Positions 23,963 to 38,660 of a stretch of DNA of 64,000 nucleotides are shown piece by piece. The position numbers and the translations under genes were made by a program. The DNA is from Symbiodinium natans (taxonomy: Eukaryota; Sar; Dinophyceae; Suessiales; Symbiodiniaceae). Position 1 is the stretch's first letter. Every line of letters starts with the position of its first letter. The notes under the pieces were generated by a model that worked only from the letters and a program-made list of their open reading frames with translations, searched no databases and was not told the origin of the DNA. The stretch spans positions 309,428 to 373,427 of the forward strand of contig CAJNDS010002543.1 in NCBI GenBank assembly GCA_905221605.1, in the 5' to 3' direction.

Positions 23963-25879
23963 CGGAGTAATTACTACCAGTCTTCCCTGGGGGTCCCTTT
24001 ATAGTTATACTATAACAACCCCCACCCCAAAACCCTATTCTAGTTTTTTTAAGGTCCCTATAATACTCGTCGATACTTGTACAGCCAAACCTAGACCCTG
24101 GATCGAACTCCAGCTACTGGGAATCCAGCGCATCTCCTCCCCTTCCCGGACCACGCACAGCTGAACCTGCTGCTGAGTGGGGCATTTGGGTGTAGGGTTT
24201 AGGGTTTAGGGTTGGGCCATCTGAAGCCCGTGGATACATCGGTGGACTCACTTGAATCAAGGCTCCATCTTCACACGTTCAGATTGTGTGAGCATGCATT
24301 GAATTGACGAAAGAGTGTGTGTATGGGGGGGGGGGGCGACATTCGCTCCTGACCTCATGCTCTAAATGCTGTAGCTTTCACATCGCATATGGGCATGTGC
24401 ATGAACAGTTCAAACTGTTCAACCCTTGCAGAAGCTTCGAACACCAAGCTTTGGGACCCTGAAGCCATGGATCCAGTGTAAGCCCGGCCTTCTCGCCAGG
24501 GAATTTCAGGTTCACCAGATGCTGAAAGGAAAGGCGCTCCTGCCCAAGGCATGTTCCCACAGTGCGGTATGAGCCGCGGTCTCCGCTGCTGAGGGGCACT
24601 TGGTTGGTCGACAGGTGCTGCTCTTGGGTCAATCGCATGAGCCCGACACCCACTAGTCCAAAGGACTACGCCCTTCCAATTGTGTGTCGGGGGTGTTTGA
24701 GGCTCGAGGCTCATTTAAAGTGAGTGTCGTTCCGTGTTTGGTTCCTTACATAGCTAACAAAATATGTCCTCAAACTTCAACACCTAAAGCTCAACAGAAG
24801 GAACAACGCCCCAAACCCTTGACCTTACTGTAGCCCCTGCACTCTGGCTTTCTTGCGCTCAGAAGTGGGGTTGGTTTCTGATGCTTGGTTCGCCTAAGGC
24901 AGGAGACGATTGGGGGTTTGGTCCGAGGTTTTTGACGACCTGGGACATCTGCCGAGGCCTGCGATCCAACTTGGAAGGTGCCGTTGTTCGAGATCTTCTG
25001 CCCATCCATTTCGATAATGACATCCTCAGGCCACGCCGGAAACGCCAAGAGCTACACACATCATGCAAGATCCTGGGTCCCTGAACCCTTGGAGACTTCC
25101 GCCTCTCTTCCGACATCTGTCGATCTTTGCAGGTGCGGTGTGCCAAGGATGCGCAGCCGAAACTCTACAAGGTGTAGGTTAGCTGCGCATGAAGAATTGC
25201 TGAAGAACTATTTGGTGCGCGCTCGGATATGGACCAATGGAGCAGCTGGGCCCTCAACCAACCGTGGCCTACATGAAGGCCCAAGGGAGGGTGAGGCACG
25301 AAACGTGCAAAGACAAAGGGCGTAGCGAAGAAAGGGATGGGTGGTTACGCAGAAACATCTGCCTAAAAAACAAGAACAGCAGACCCCACTGTAGCTGTAA
25401 CCTGGAAGGCTGGGCAAGGTAACGCCGGAGGAGGCCGAGACAAGACCGCAATCCAGGCTGCTCTCCACTCTCCCGCTATATGGTCGAGATGCTTCAGGGG
25501 CATTTGGCAGCTTCAGAACTTTAGGATTTGTGGGCTTCGCAGGGCGAGAGTGGAGTGGGCCACGACGAGAGCTGAAAGTGGTGATCTTGCTCAGTTCCTA
25601 GACTCGCGTCCTTTAGAGTCGCACCCCAAACCCTTCAACGTCACAACCGGAAGTATACTCCCCGTGACGCGTCGAGCGGCCTCCCCGTAACCGCTGCAAA
25701 GGGTTCCCCGTATAAGGGCTCCGGAGTCTTTCTCTGCTACCGAGTGTCGACTAACGCCTTTCTGCTTGGTGCTTTATACTCGGCCCAAATGTGGTGTCTG
25801 AATCATGCGACCCTGGGGTCCCCGGCCGCTGGTCTCAGGAAGCCTGGCGGAAAGGGGAGGCTTTGTGAAGGTGCACATG

Positions 25880-25969
25880 GTGGTTTACGAAAGAATACAA
25901 ACCCCCAAATAGTAGGATCCCCTTATAATGAGGACCCCAGTCAGGTACCCCTAATTCCGGAAACCCCCC
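25880..25969 (-). mobile_element. MITE-like copy, ATCCTACTATTTGGGG family, copy 2
   Basis: On the minus strand it reads GGGGGGTTTCCGGAATTAGG, then GGGGTACC, then the shared core GGGATCCTACTATTTGGGG. It matches the copies at 2311, 27427 and 44594. The left end on the + strand (about 25880) has the related GGTTTACGAAA motif. No clear target duplication. Confidence 0.6.
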
Positions 25970-27422
<1,453 letters not shown>

Positions 27423-27426
27423 ATTG

Positions 27427-27530
27427 GGGGGTTCCGAGAATAAGGGTACCTTCTTGGGGTTTCTATTAATTATAAGGGAATCCTACTGTTTGGGGGTCTA
27501 TTTAGGGTTCCCGTGTTTTCGCAAACCCCC
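27427..27530 (+). mobile_element. MITE, ATCCTACTATTTGGGG family, copy 3, with 4-bp TSD
   Basis: A 104-bp element flanked by ATTG on both sides (27423-27426 and 27531-27534). Its left end reads GGGGGTTCCGAGAATAAGGG, and the reverse complement of its right end reads GGGGGTTTGCGAAAACACGG: an imperfect terminal inverted repeat. The core GGGAATCCTACTGTTTGGGG is shared with the three other copies. Confidence 0.75.
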
Positions 27531-27707
27531 ATTGAAGACCAGCTGCCCCAGACTGCTCTGGCCGCAGCCGTAGAAAGTCGCGCCTGAGCAGCCGCAGTCC
27601 ATGCTAAACTAGACCCTCACACGGCGCCGATGGGACCACGTAAACCTGGTAAGAACGACGTAGAAGCTGCAACAGGCCTCAACATATTCATGCGAACAGG
27701 AGGTACC

Positions 27708-27827
27708 TTTGGGGATGTTCCGCCTTATACCAACGGTCCTGAAATAGGGCCATAGTACCCCCTACTATAACCCTAAACCCTAAACCCTCTATGGGCTGTT
27801 CGTATAAGGGGGAACATCCCAACTCAT
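27708..27827. mobile_element. TIR element with 10-bp direct repeats and internal telomere-type units
   Basis: The 10-bp sequence AGGAGGTACC occurs on both sides (27698-27707 and 27828-27837). Inside lies an imperfect inverted repeat of about 29 bp: GGGATGTTCC then CCTTATAC on the left, and its complement on the right. Two CCCTAAA units sit in the middle. A 9-10 bp target duplication is what Mutator-type transposases make, so a MULE-derived MITE is one reading. Without a transposase the family is undetermined. Confidence 0.6.
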
Positions 27828-27895
27828 AGGAGGTACCCTGGCTAAGTGCCGAGGGCCGGGCAGCTGCTGGTTCTCCAAATCCTATCATTCGCGAA

Positions 27896-27950
27896 GGTTT
27901 AGGGTTTAGGGTTTGGGGTTTGGGGTTTGGGGTTTAGGGTTTAGGGTTTC
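27896..27950. repeat. Interstitial telomere-type array with TTTGGGG variants
   Basis: About eight units, mixing TTTAGGG with TTTGGGG variants in the middle. Confidence 0.9.
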
Positions 27951-30142
27951 GGTGTTAGCTGAGACTTCGTCACGAGTATTCGAGGTTTGGAGCTTCGGGG
28001 GCAGGGATGCGTTGGGCTGATATGTCAAAGCTTGCAACTAGGACGGATGCAAAATGAGCTACGCCATATAATTACATAGCTTTACTGTGCAGACGGATCG
28101 CAGGGGCAAAGCGTTCGGGCCCGAATACTTCCACTGCAACGCCCCTGGAAGGAACCTTCACGAACTTTAAGGTTTCTGGTGCCACATCAAGTGCTAACAA
28201 TGCCCGAAAGGAGCCCGCCACTCCCAGCCACCTCACTCAACAATCCCGAGGGCTAGAACCCCACTCCCTAAAGAGCCCTAGAAGCCCAATAAGCCCTTCA
28301 AGCCCTAGCAGCCCTATAAGCCCTGTAAGCTCTATAAACCCTAAACCCTGACCCCTGCACTCTGAGCCTCGAAGCCCCGAAAGATGCCCCAATGCACCCC
28401 CCCCCCCCAAGCTTGATGAAGGTGCCTGCCAAAGTATTCCCATCCCGCACCAGCCCTGACATCGGGTGCTGTCCTGAAATTAAGGGCAGGCAGCGTTTAG
28501 GGGGGTTTAGGGCTTGGGTTTAGGCACGTTTACTGCTGCTTTTGGCTGAGGATCCTAGAATATTTTGCCCCTTTTACTTGGACACGGAGTGTAGGTCCAA
28601 ACACATGGGTGCAGTTTCGCGTCCCCATGGGATCTTGTCAAGGCAAGATTATCGTAAAATACAGTCAAACAAGAGCTTGGCAGTTTGTAGGTTCGGGACG
28701 TGAAACTTCATGATGGATGTCTGACATCTTCAGTCCCCGACCGAATGCTTCTGGATAGAACCGAGCCACCGGATGCGTTGAAATTCAACCAACGAACCAC
28801 GAGATTTGGTCCCCTGAGCTCTGAACCCAATGTTATGGTCTTCGGGCCCCTGAAATGAGTTGGGGCTCATTTGGGTTCACTGCAATCAGGGCTTTCAATT
28901 TGTGGCGCGCCCTTGCCTCTGGGTCGGTGTCCGCCAGAAAGTGCCGGATGATCGGCACCGGGATGACGTAGCCGATGTTTTGGGAGCTGACAGGAGTGCG
29001 CAAATGCGACCTTGAGCCCTCAATCTAGAACTGCAATCCCAATTCTCCTTGTGTCTTGTTTCCCACTGAACCCCCAAACCAGGAGCCGGAGCAAAACTCT
29101 CTCGTTCTAGAGAAGTTTGCCTTACGCATGCCAAAGGTTTTACTTAGAACCAACAAACATCCACAACGCTTAATACCTGAAACAAGATGGGCCATGGAAG
29201 AACCCTAGACCCTAAAGCCCCAAAAAACCTAAAGCCACACTCCCTACACACTTCTCTGGCTCGAAGAGGGCATCAGTAGATTACATTTCTCAGTCCTGAC
29301 TTGAATGCCTTATTCTCAGGTCTGTGGGGATGCGGGCAGCGGGGAGCGTATTCTGGGCGCAGGGGGCACAAGCATGTATACATAACTCGTGTCGTCTTCG
29401 AATACATCGAGGGTGCACACTTACAGCACAGCTGCTTGCACAGACGCCGTTTAAGCTGAGGCTTGAAGAGACAACCTGTTGAACCCGATTTCGCCTCAGA
29501 TGAAGCACCCTTCTCTCAAAACCCTACACCGCAACGCAGTAGTAGCTCGGCAAGAGAGGCCCCGGCTTCAGCTGGTTCTGGAAAGCAATGCCGATCAGCA
29601 AGCTCTCCTACCATGTGCAGGGAGCCTTCTATAGGACCCCTGCTGAAACTTTTTGGGATCACGCAGGAGTCCTGACCCCGAAACTGTTAGTTCAGGAGCG
29701 AAGACGTCGCATCACCGGCCCCTCATGCATAAACCTTTCGGCTCGACACTTCGGAAAATGCACCGGACCGCCAAGCCTCGCTCAGGACGGGGCCGCCGGA
29801 GTTGCCAGGATTGATGGCGGCCTTGGGATGATTCCGATTTTCAAGTTGCGGACACTTTCAGTCCTCACTGCTAGTGGCGACAATTTGCCTCCGAGACACA
29901 ACCTTCTGCCGTTGAGTACTTGAGTAGTGCACGTATGCATTGGCTGTTTAATGACGAACTCTGAGGAAGTGTTTTCGAGAGCCCACTACGGGATAATCTA
30001 CCGGTGGAGCGTAACTAGATCCTAGCGCAGTCACCCGATTGCAGGAGAACATATAGTCATTGTGTTCGAGTGCCTGTCGCAGAGCTGGTTGCCCCGAATT
30101 GTGTATTTGGACCCCAGGCAACGAAAAGCTACAGTACACTGC

Positions 30143-30226
30143 ACCCTAAACCCTAAACCCTAAACCCTAAACCCTAAACCCTAAAACCCTAAACCCTAAA
30201 CCCTAAACCCTAAACCCTAAACCCTG
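30143..30226. repeat. Interstitial telomere-type array (CCCTAAA)12
   Basis: Twelve CCCTAAA units with one 8-bp variant (CCCTAAAA) in the middle. Confidence 0.97.
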
Positions 30227-32185
30227 CAGACTGTGGAGTCGGGGATTTGGAAGGTGCACGCCACTAAAACAAATTCCCAAAGCCAAACACTCACGCAACC
30301 ACCCTTGCACACGGCTGGCTGGGAGCCGCACGTCAATCTGAACTGCTAGAAGCGCATGCTGGGCCAGAGCAGAGAGACTTCAATTCCAGAAGTTGGCTTG
30401 GTTGCTTTGTTCATCGATGTGTGACCCCATGTGCCTAGCTAGATGTCAGGCTTCCGTGTACATGTCAAGTCAATACAGCATCTGCTGGACATGCTTCTCG
30501 ATAAACTATGTTCTTCACTTCGTGCTGTTTGTTGTGTTTTTGTGTCGCTTTGCAGTTGTTACAGCACTACAGTGGCACTACATGGTATAAGTTCATCGAA
30601 CCACTGGGTCACTGGGTAATACCGTTTATCGGGTGTTCACTTCGCTGCGCTCACCACATTGTGCTCTCACAACCTGCTCAATATAGCGAAAGACGACAAC
30701 TACCTCGTGCACACATATGAGCAGCCTTTTGCGGTGGGTTTGTACTAAAAAAGCATGTCAGAGAAGAGTAAGCAAAACATGTCAGCTGATTGATGAAAGC
30801 CCCTCTGCTACTCAATTGGCTTGGACGTTCTTCAACCCCGATCCCTGCCAGACCTAGCCCAGTGCTCCTTCCGAACTTGACGCCTCAAACCCGAAACCCA
30901 TCTATACTCCCCGTAGAACCTTAATAAACATATTTTTTTAATATCCTCTTGGGTTTTATATACACAAAAACAAAAAACAATTCCCAAGGGGGAGATAGCC
31001 ATGAACCCAAACGCTTGGATTGAGGGCCGCACGCCGCTGTGCTCGTAAGTCTGGATCTCTATGCGAGACCTCGGCAAAACGAAGCAAAATTAGGGCTCGC
31101 GGCCAACGGCGCTCAGGGTCTCAGGGCTCAAGATGCCAAAATTCGGGGGTTCTGGCGGTAACCTCTGAGTTCAGGTGCAGCCACGGCGGCACGACTTGCA
31201 TGCTCCTGATACCGCCGACCGAATCGGCACTTTAGAAGCTCCAAGCCACTGATTGCACTCCAAACCATGCCCCGAGCCGCATCTTGCTGTACCGAAGACA
31301 GAGATGCGATCGTTGCCCGAGGTCGAAACTTCGGATGTAAGACACTCTGCAAGCAAATCTCCAAGCGAACCACAAGTGAGCACGGCTCTGTGTCAGACCC
31401 AGGACCCAGGCACGACGCCGGAGGTCACTGAAATGCCTAGAGAGATGCCAGTCATAGAAGAACAACTCAGAATCACGTGTATATATATATATATATTGTT
31501 TATATGCGTTCCAACAATCATACCAGTATTGCACCCGCCACCCCGAAGTCCTAAAGCCCAGGACTAGAGGCCTCCGAGAATGCACCATATACGTGGCTTG
31601 GAAGGATAGCATCAGGCAGCTTACATGAGGAAGACAGTGTGGGTGGGCAGCAGCGCCGGTTTGCTGCTGAAGAAAGGACTTGGTCTTTCCACGCGCGATG
31701 ACACCCACAACCAAAAAAGTCAACAGCTTGCGTACAACACCGTGAGTTACGGCCTTCACCACCTTCTGGGAAGCCGAGAACTGCTACTTCGTCCTGTGGG
31801 CGGCAGGATTCGGGTTTACTGGAAACTCCGAGGCAGTTTGGTGAGTCTGGTGGTTGGATTGAACCCCCAATGCGGCTACCGGCCTACAAACCTTGTCCAC
31901 CTTTTCTGGAGCCCTGCAAGTAGGATTGAAGAGTGACACCTTTGGCTCGGCGCCTGTCGTCCTTAGGTTCTGACATCCTGGACCTCTGGGTCTCGAGTGG
32001 CGCTGAGAACTCTTGACGAAGGCGTGTCGTAAGTATTTGCCATTCGTGCCCAAGCCCTAGCGAATCATCCCACTACTCTAGACGATTCTGGGGCCACGTG
32101 GGGATCGGAAGATTCTTCCAGGGGCGCATGTAGGGTAGCCAAACCTCTTTGTCTGCAAAAAGGGAGCTCTCGAGAACCCCAAATA

Positions 32186-32287
32186 CTTACTGGCCCAAAA
32201 CCCAAGGAAATAAAAGTCAAAACTTTCAGGATGAACTACCTTATGAGGGGCCCAACAATTGAAAAGGTTGGGCTTTGAGCCAGTAAG
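32186..32287. mobile_element. MITE with CTTACTGG termini and AATA target duplication
   Basis: A 102-bp element has an 18-bp imperfect TIR: CTTACTGGCCCAAAACCC on the left, and CTTACTGGCTCAAAGCCC when the right end is reverse-complemented. It is flanked by AATA at 32182-32185 and 32288-32291, a 4-bp target duplication. No coding capacity. Only one copy was noticed in the window. Confidence 0.75.
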
Positions 32288-32415
32288 AATAGCACAACAT
32301 GTGCTCTACCAAAACCCTCCAAACTTCAAACCCTGTGGCTCAAAATGTGATGACGGGCACAGCGAGGCTTCGAAACAGAAGTGGAGGGTGAGTTTCGACC
32401 TTGCGAGCCCTACCT

Positions 32416-32494
32416 ACCCTAAACCCTAAACCCTAAACCCCAAACCCTATAAACCCTAAACCCTAAACACTAAACCCTAAACCCTAAACCCTAC
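32416..32494. repeat. Interstitial telomere-type array (CCCTAAA)n
   Basis: About eleven units with several variants (CCCCAAA, CCCTATAAA, CACTAAA). Confidence 0.95.
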
Positions 32495-32603
32495 CAGGCC
32501 CTACCCCCCAGGCCGAAAGGACCACCAACGGAGGGTTTCTGCTCAGAGGCGCCTTGAAACCTCAGCCTCGGCCAGCCCCATGTCATCCCGAAAACAAAAA
32601 GCA

Positions 32604-32843
32604 GGTTTAGGGTTTAGGGTTTAGGGTGTAGGGTTTAGGGTTTAGGGTTTAGGGTTAGGGTTTAGGGTTTAGGGTTTAGGGTTTAGGGTTTAGGGTTTAG
32701 GGTTTAGGGTTTAGGGTTTAGGGTTTAGGGTTTAGGGTTTAGGGTTTAGGGTTTAGGGTTTAGGGTTTAGGGTTTAGGGTTTAGGGTTTAGGGTTTAGGG
32801 TTTAGGGTTTAGGGTTTAGGGTTTAGGGTTTAGGGTTTAGGGA
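32604..32843. repeat. Largest interstitial telomere-type array, (TTTAGGG) about 34 units
   Basis: About 240 bp of TTTAGGG, nearly perfect. One TGTAGGG unit and one 6-bp TTAGGG unit lie near the left end. It faces the opposite-orientation array at 32416-32494. Confidence 0.98.
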
Positions 32844-32952
32844 CCCTCAACACCTAGACAGTGAAGCCCGCGCCCCCGCCTGCAGGGATGGCATGTTCCC
32901 GAAGGCCATGGGACTGACCTCTGCTTGCGCCAACGAAGATTCTCAATTTGAA

Positions 32953-33060
32953 TAGGGTTTTTGGGGGGGTTTAGGGTTTAGGGTTTAGGGTTTCGGGTTT
33001 AGGGTGCAGGGTTTAGGCTTTTGAGTCTAGGGTTTAGGGGTTGGGGTTTAGGATTTTGGG
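32953..33060. repeat. Degenerate telomere-type array
   Basis: TTTAGGG-derived units drift into TTTCGGG, TGCAGGG, CTAGGG and TTGGGG forms, as expected for an older array eroding by mutation. Confidence 0.85.
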
Positions 33061-33341
33061 TTTCATGGTGCCGGTCAGAGTTCTGGTTCATCCCATCAGG
33101 TCAAGACACTGCTTCATTGAAATGTAAAGAAATCATGCTACGTAATTGTCTGCATACATGTTCGGGGAGGTCTTCCAAAGCATCAACAGGCCGCGTTAAT
33201 CTTGGCTGCCTTGAATACCAAAACATCCTGCACAACCGGCCTACCACGCACAAAGAAGGGACAGGCTGAGGATGCCTTTAAAGCCCCAAACCAACTGCAA
33301 CTGCAGCAGTTTGCAGGTTGATAAACTGCAGCACCATGCAT

Positions 33342-33417
33342 CCCTAAACCCTAAACCCTAAACCCTAAACCCTAAACCCTAAACCCTAAACCCTAAACCC
33401 TAAACCCTAAACCCTAC
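33342..33417. repeat. Interstitial telomere-type array (CCCTAAA)11
   Basis: Eleven CCCTAAA units, essentially perfect. Confidence 0.97.
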
Positions 33418-33528
33418 ACATGCATGAACTAACCCCTGAGGAGCAGCTCCGGGAGCCCAGCGTTCTCCCAAAATGTGGAGTCCTCTACGCCTAAGTGCCA
33501 GGATGGGCTATACAACCCTACAACCCCC

Positions 33529-33579
33529 TTAAACCCTAAACCCTAAACCCTAAACCCTAAACCCTAAACCCTAAACCCC
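33529..33579. repeat. Interstitial telomere-type array (CCCTAAA)7
   Basis: Seven CCCTAAA units, about 110 bp from the preceding array in the same orientation. Confidence 0.97.
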
Positions 33580-33924
33580 TGAAGGGTTGATTGTGTATGG
33601 GGATGTTTTAACGCCTAATCGCCCGTCATGGTGCAAGTATAGGGACAGGAACGAGGGATGTGAATTACAGGAGCCTCGGACTCAACTCCTACAATACCTA
33701 TAAGGAGCTGGACCTAGATTTCCACTAGGGCCGCTAGAGGATTTCTAGAGGGAACAGAATGGGACTGACATGATCCTACGTGCTCGTAACTAACATTAAC
33801 TAGCCCTAGAAGCCTATAAATACAACATCTAGAAAGCCGTAAGCCGCCGAACCCCAACATGACAAGTCTTCTCAGGGGCTGGCAGCTTTGGGGGTAGTGG
33901 GATTGGAACTTCGACATAACTAGT

Positions 33925-34013
33925 TCATGGTTGGGATCATATTAAAGATTTATTTTTGTTATCCTTGTAGGGTTTAAGTACCCTAAAAAATGTAAAATGG
34001 TACCCAACTATGA
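33925..34013. mobile_element. MITE, TCATGGTTGGG family, copy 1
   Basis: An 89-bp copy begins TCATGGTTGGG and ends CCCAACTATGA (inverted, one mismatch). It is related along its length to 49879-49966. The two copies share a TTAAGTACCCTAAAAA-like interior, and both are followed by CAAAGA, so the true right end may lie a few bases further out. No clear target duplication. Confidence 0.6.
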
Positions 34014-34920
34014 CAAAGATAAGGGGTTTCCGAAGGAAGAGCCCCAGACGATCCCAGACGTCAGTATGCGGCTCGATTGGAACACATCAAGCGGCTCTCA
34101 ACTTCTATGGTTCTGTCAGGCCGCTAGGTTTTTTGACTCCTTGGCTTTGCTTCGAGAGGGCGTTCAAAATCTTGGGGCCGATTCTATGCTCCGCAAAACC
34201 CCCCACTGCAGGCAGTCGAGTCGATTGCTGTTTCTCCGCAAGCATGTTTGGCTCCGTTGCTTTTCGCGCGAACTCAGCTCAAACTAAGTAGATCCCCTAA
34301 CTCATGCCTGTATGTTCACTGGTACAGCACGCGGCTTCTTGGCAGAAGAGTCCGCCTTGCAGAAATTGGGAGAAGCATGAGGCCTGCTACCTGCAACCCA
34401 CAAGGTGTAGCATGTGCAGCACATGGTGGCTTCAGTGCTTACTTATCTGCCGTGTCCCCTCAAGGAAAAGCTGAGCACTTGTTGCCATCCAGCGGCGCAG
34501 CTCATGAAAGCTGTGGTTCGCCGCAAGCTGCAATATGCGAAGCCTGAGTTTTGGTGTTTGGTTGAGAATGCCTCAAACTTCTTCAATGTATGATTTCGAG
34601 ACTTTGCGGCTTTCGAAACTTGAGTTCTTGGCTTCCGAATCAAGACTGTGTGCGTGCGGTCTTGGCAAAATCCAAAATGCGCCATCTACAACAGTGCAGC
34701 AAGCACAAAAGCCACGAACTCAAACTCTAGGAGGTAGGATTCGGGGGACCCTTGGGGATGCAGACCCTCTCAATAAGGTCACCCCCTTAAAAGCACCAGA
34801 GGGGTTTAGGGTTTAGGGTTTAGGGTTTAGGGTTTAGGGTAAGAGCAAACCCAGCAGCAAGGAGATATCCAGCAGCGTCATCGAAGGAGCTGACGGAGCT
34901 GGCCTTCAATCGCCAAAAAA
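34014..34920. other. Gene-free stretch
   Basis: One telomere-type block at 34802-34840. Overlapping frames at 33997-34547 in three phases show no domain. Nothing else was seen. Confidence 0.4.
34802..34840. repeat. Interstitial telomere-type array (TTTAGGG)5
   Basis: Five perfect TTTAGGG units. Confidence 0.95.
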
Positions 34921-35038
34921 CTACATCTGTTTCAGGAACCCCGAAAGAAAAAAGACGTAATAATCCCTTTAGATGACCCTTAATGAGGAAGAATATGTTT
35001 AAACAAAATATCGGGGTTCTTAAGCAAATAATTAGTAG
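34921..35038. mobile_element. MITE, CTACTATTTGCTTAAGAAC family, diverged copy
   Basis: The right end (about 35013-35038) closely matches the family end (TTCTTAAGCAAATAATTAGT). The left end CTACATCTGTTTCAGGAACC is a diverged version of CTACTATTTGCTTAAGAACC. The flanks do not give a clean 4-bp duplication, consistent with an older copy. Confidence 0.6.
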
Positions 35039-35106
35039 AATAAAGGAGTATCATTCTACGTCCTTACATCACAGCTATGTTGGGAAACGTGGCAAGGCGC
35101 AGGTCA

Positions 35107-35126
35107 AGGAAAGATGCCCCCCCCCC
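35107..35126. repeat. Poly-C run
   Basis: About 20 consecutive C, one of many G/C homopolymers in the window. Confidence 0.95.
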
Positions 35127-35168
35127 CCCCCCCCCGCACCCCAGGACAGCTCTGTTGCGAGTTTCATA

Positions 35169-35262
35169 CTTGGTAGCCCAGTAATATAGTATAAAAAGCG
35201 CGCCCTTTTTCATAAGGGAACCCATAACCAAAAAATGTAAAGGGTACCACTGGGCTACCAAG
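35169..35262. mobile_element. MITE with perfect 14-bp TIR and CATA target duplication
   Basis: A 94-bp element with the perfect terminal inverted repeat CTTGGTAGCCCAGT. It is flanked by CATA on both sides (35165-35168 and 35263-35266). The interior is A/T-rich with a TAATATAGTATAAAAAG stretch and has no coding capacity. Confidence 0.8.
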
Positions 35263-37179
35263 CATACGAGTGATGCGTGCGTTCGGAGAACCATGGAAAA
35301 CCTAGTCGAACTAAACTTCTGAAAGCGCAAAGCGTTCAAAGAAGGCTTTGCGGGACACGGTCTCCACCCCGGAAAAGATGCTAAGATCCCATGACTTGCG
35401 CCTTGACGCTTGAAAGCTGAAGGTACCGACTCGTCAAAAGTGCACCAAGAATTGCCAAGCTGCTCGGCGAGTCTTTGCAGAACCTGCGCTCTTCATCCCC
35501 ACCCCGCCCACCCTCTTGACTGATGGCAAGCGAGGCAACAGAACACCAGCAGAAAATCCAGTATCGAGCTTGGGCTGCAACAGCGCAACGAAAACAAATC
35601 TGCAAAAACAAGGACTCGAGAACCGCGCTGCACGCACATGTGCGCGAAAGTGTGCGTACGAAAGTGTGGGAGTGTGTGCTCGCGCACACGTGGGTGCGCG
35701 CGTGGGCGCGTGGGCGCGTGGGTGTGTGTGGGTGGGTGGGTGGGTGCGTGCGTGCGTGCGTGCTTGCGTGCATGTAGTGCAGCTACGAAGAAAGAACCTG
35801 GCTGACATTCTGCCACCTCAAGCCAGATGTCCCACGCATGCAGTGGGTTGGTACGATTGCCCCCAAAATGATCCCATTATGTGCAGTTGGAAAACATTCT
35901 GACGCATGATGAAACTGTCGCACAAGTAAACAGTGTAAACAGGATATTCACAAATCGTCGCCTTAGTCGCTTCATCTGTTGAGGCCACTTGGGTCATCTA
36001 ACACAGAGAGAGAGAGATAACAAAAGCTTGACCCCTGAATGGAAATAAGCTTAACCGTTAACCCCTGAATGGACACTGGCTCACACCTTTATCTCCCCTT
36101 ATCTCCTCGAAATCCTCTATATCGACAGTGGCCTCGCCTGTCGCTCCGCGGCTGCTCGTATCTCTTCCGTCGTGCCCTGGGCAGCACGTCGAGTTGTCCG
36201 GGGTCATTGCTACGGCTTCAGGGTTTCTATGTATTAAGTGTGTAGTGTTTTGAAGACAAAACGCAGGCATCAACCTGTTAATCATCATACCTGTAACATA
36301 CTATATAACCCATCATCCAGGCCCGTGCACTCGGCAATGCGCGAGAGCGTGCAAGTGTGCGTGCGTGCGAGCGCGCAGACGGTGCGCAGCCAGTGAGCGC
36401 GCTGCAGTTCAGGCATGCCTTCGCAGATCTGCCGGTACTTGGCTCTTGTCCACTCAAGGAGTTGCGGAGTTGCACTCTCGCACAGCAGTGTCCCCCTTGA
36501 GGACTGCATCAAGGGCTGTTGCACCGGCTGATAAGGAGGGAAGGGCTCAGACTGCAAGAGTCTTCTTTCACGCAGTCTACGGGCGTAGGTTTACCTTAAC
36601 AGTACGGGTCTATGAAAGAGGATCTGGCCAAACTACCTGCCTGCATTCGAACCTATCACTTGGCCTCTTCCTTGCCACAAAAACACATTGAGTTCTGCTT
36701 AGTTTTTCGGCCATCGAATCCTCCTGGGCCTGCTTGCTTTCTTATCGGCCTACTTCGACTTGCTCTGAAAACAATGAAGCCAAGGGGCTGGGGTCTTGCG
36801 ATACTTGGCGTAGAGGCTGACCATCCGGTGCTGCCAAAGCTTGGGGTAGGGTGCTCTTCTCCCCGGGTTGCAGTGGACCTCGGCTTTGCCAAGATGCAGT
36901 CGTGAGTTCAATGCCGTTCCTGATGGGGTTGGCTCGCCGGCACCCGTCTGATGGTTGCGCTGGTTCATGGTTACTGTGGAAACTGTGGCTCTGGCTATGG
37001 TTGCGTTTGTGGCCGTCGCAGTCTTCAACGTCCGCGTTCTTTGTGCTTGTGCTTGTGTTTGTGTCCGTGCTTGTGTGGGCCCGTGATTGTGCTTGTCGTG
37101 GTCGTCGCCGTTGTCATCCTGGTGGTTGTTGATGTCATTGTTGTTGCTATTGTTACTGTCGTCATCGTTGTTATCGCTG
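35263..37179. other. Gene-free stretch
   Basis: A GTGGGC/GTGC-rich tract (about 35690-35766) is present. A 12-bp repeat (CCCCTGAATGGA) occurs at about 36031 and 36063. The minus-strand frame at 36058-36288 is open for 76 codons without a domain. No gene supported. Confidence 0.4.
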
Positions 37180-38474
<1,295 letters not shown>

Positions 38475-38660
38475 AGGGTTTAGGGTTTAGGGTTTAGGGT
38501 TTAGGGTTTAGGGTTTAGGGTTTAGGGTTTAGGGTTTAGGGTTTAGGGTTTAGGGTTTAGGGTTTATGGTTAGGGTTTAGGGTTTAGGGTTTAGGGTTTA
38601 GGGTTTAGGGTTTAGGGTTTAGGGTTTAGGGTTTAGGGTTTAGGGTTTAGGGTTTAGGGT
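38475..38660. repeat. Large interstitial telomere-type array, (TTTAGGG) about 26 units
   Basis: Near-perfect TTTAGGG repeats with one TTTATGG variant and one shortened unit near 38568-38574. Confidence 0.98.

Larger units (their letters stand above)
20501..25879. other. Gene-free stretch rich in telomere-type arrays
   Basis: No convincing gene. It holds five telomere-type blocks of more than 20 bp (21670, 23330, 23507, 23669, 24192) plus an 18-bp block at 21244-21261, a GA-rich tract (22360-22560), poly-G runs near 21578 and 24327, and a 31-bp tandem duplication at 23901-23962. Short frames do not show domains. Confidence 0.4.
27838..32185. other. Gene-free stretch
   Basis: Telomere-type blocks at 27896-27950 and 30143-30226. 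A degenerate AGCCCTATA-like tandem lies at about 28265-28335, and an AT microsatellite at about 31478-31500. The 29588-29923 plus-strand frame (111 codons) has protein-like composition but no domain and no supporting feature. No other candidate. Confidence 0.35.

Noticed and set aside
30902-31003. Possible further TIR element
   Set aside because: The ends (CTATACTCCCC and its rough complement) match too weakly and no target duplication was found.
32604-32843. True chromosome end or telomere
   Set aside because: Unique sequence continues on both sides, and similar arrays in both orientations occur throughout.
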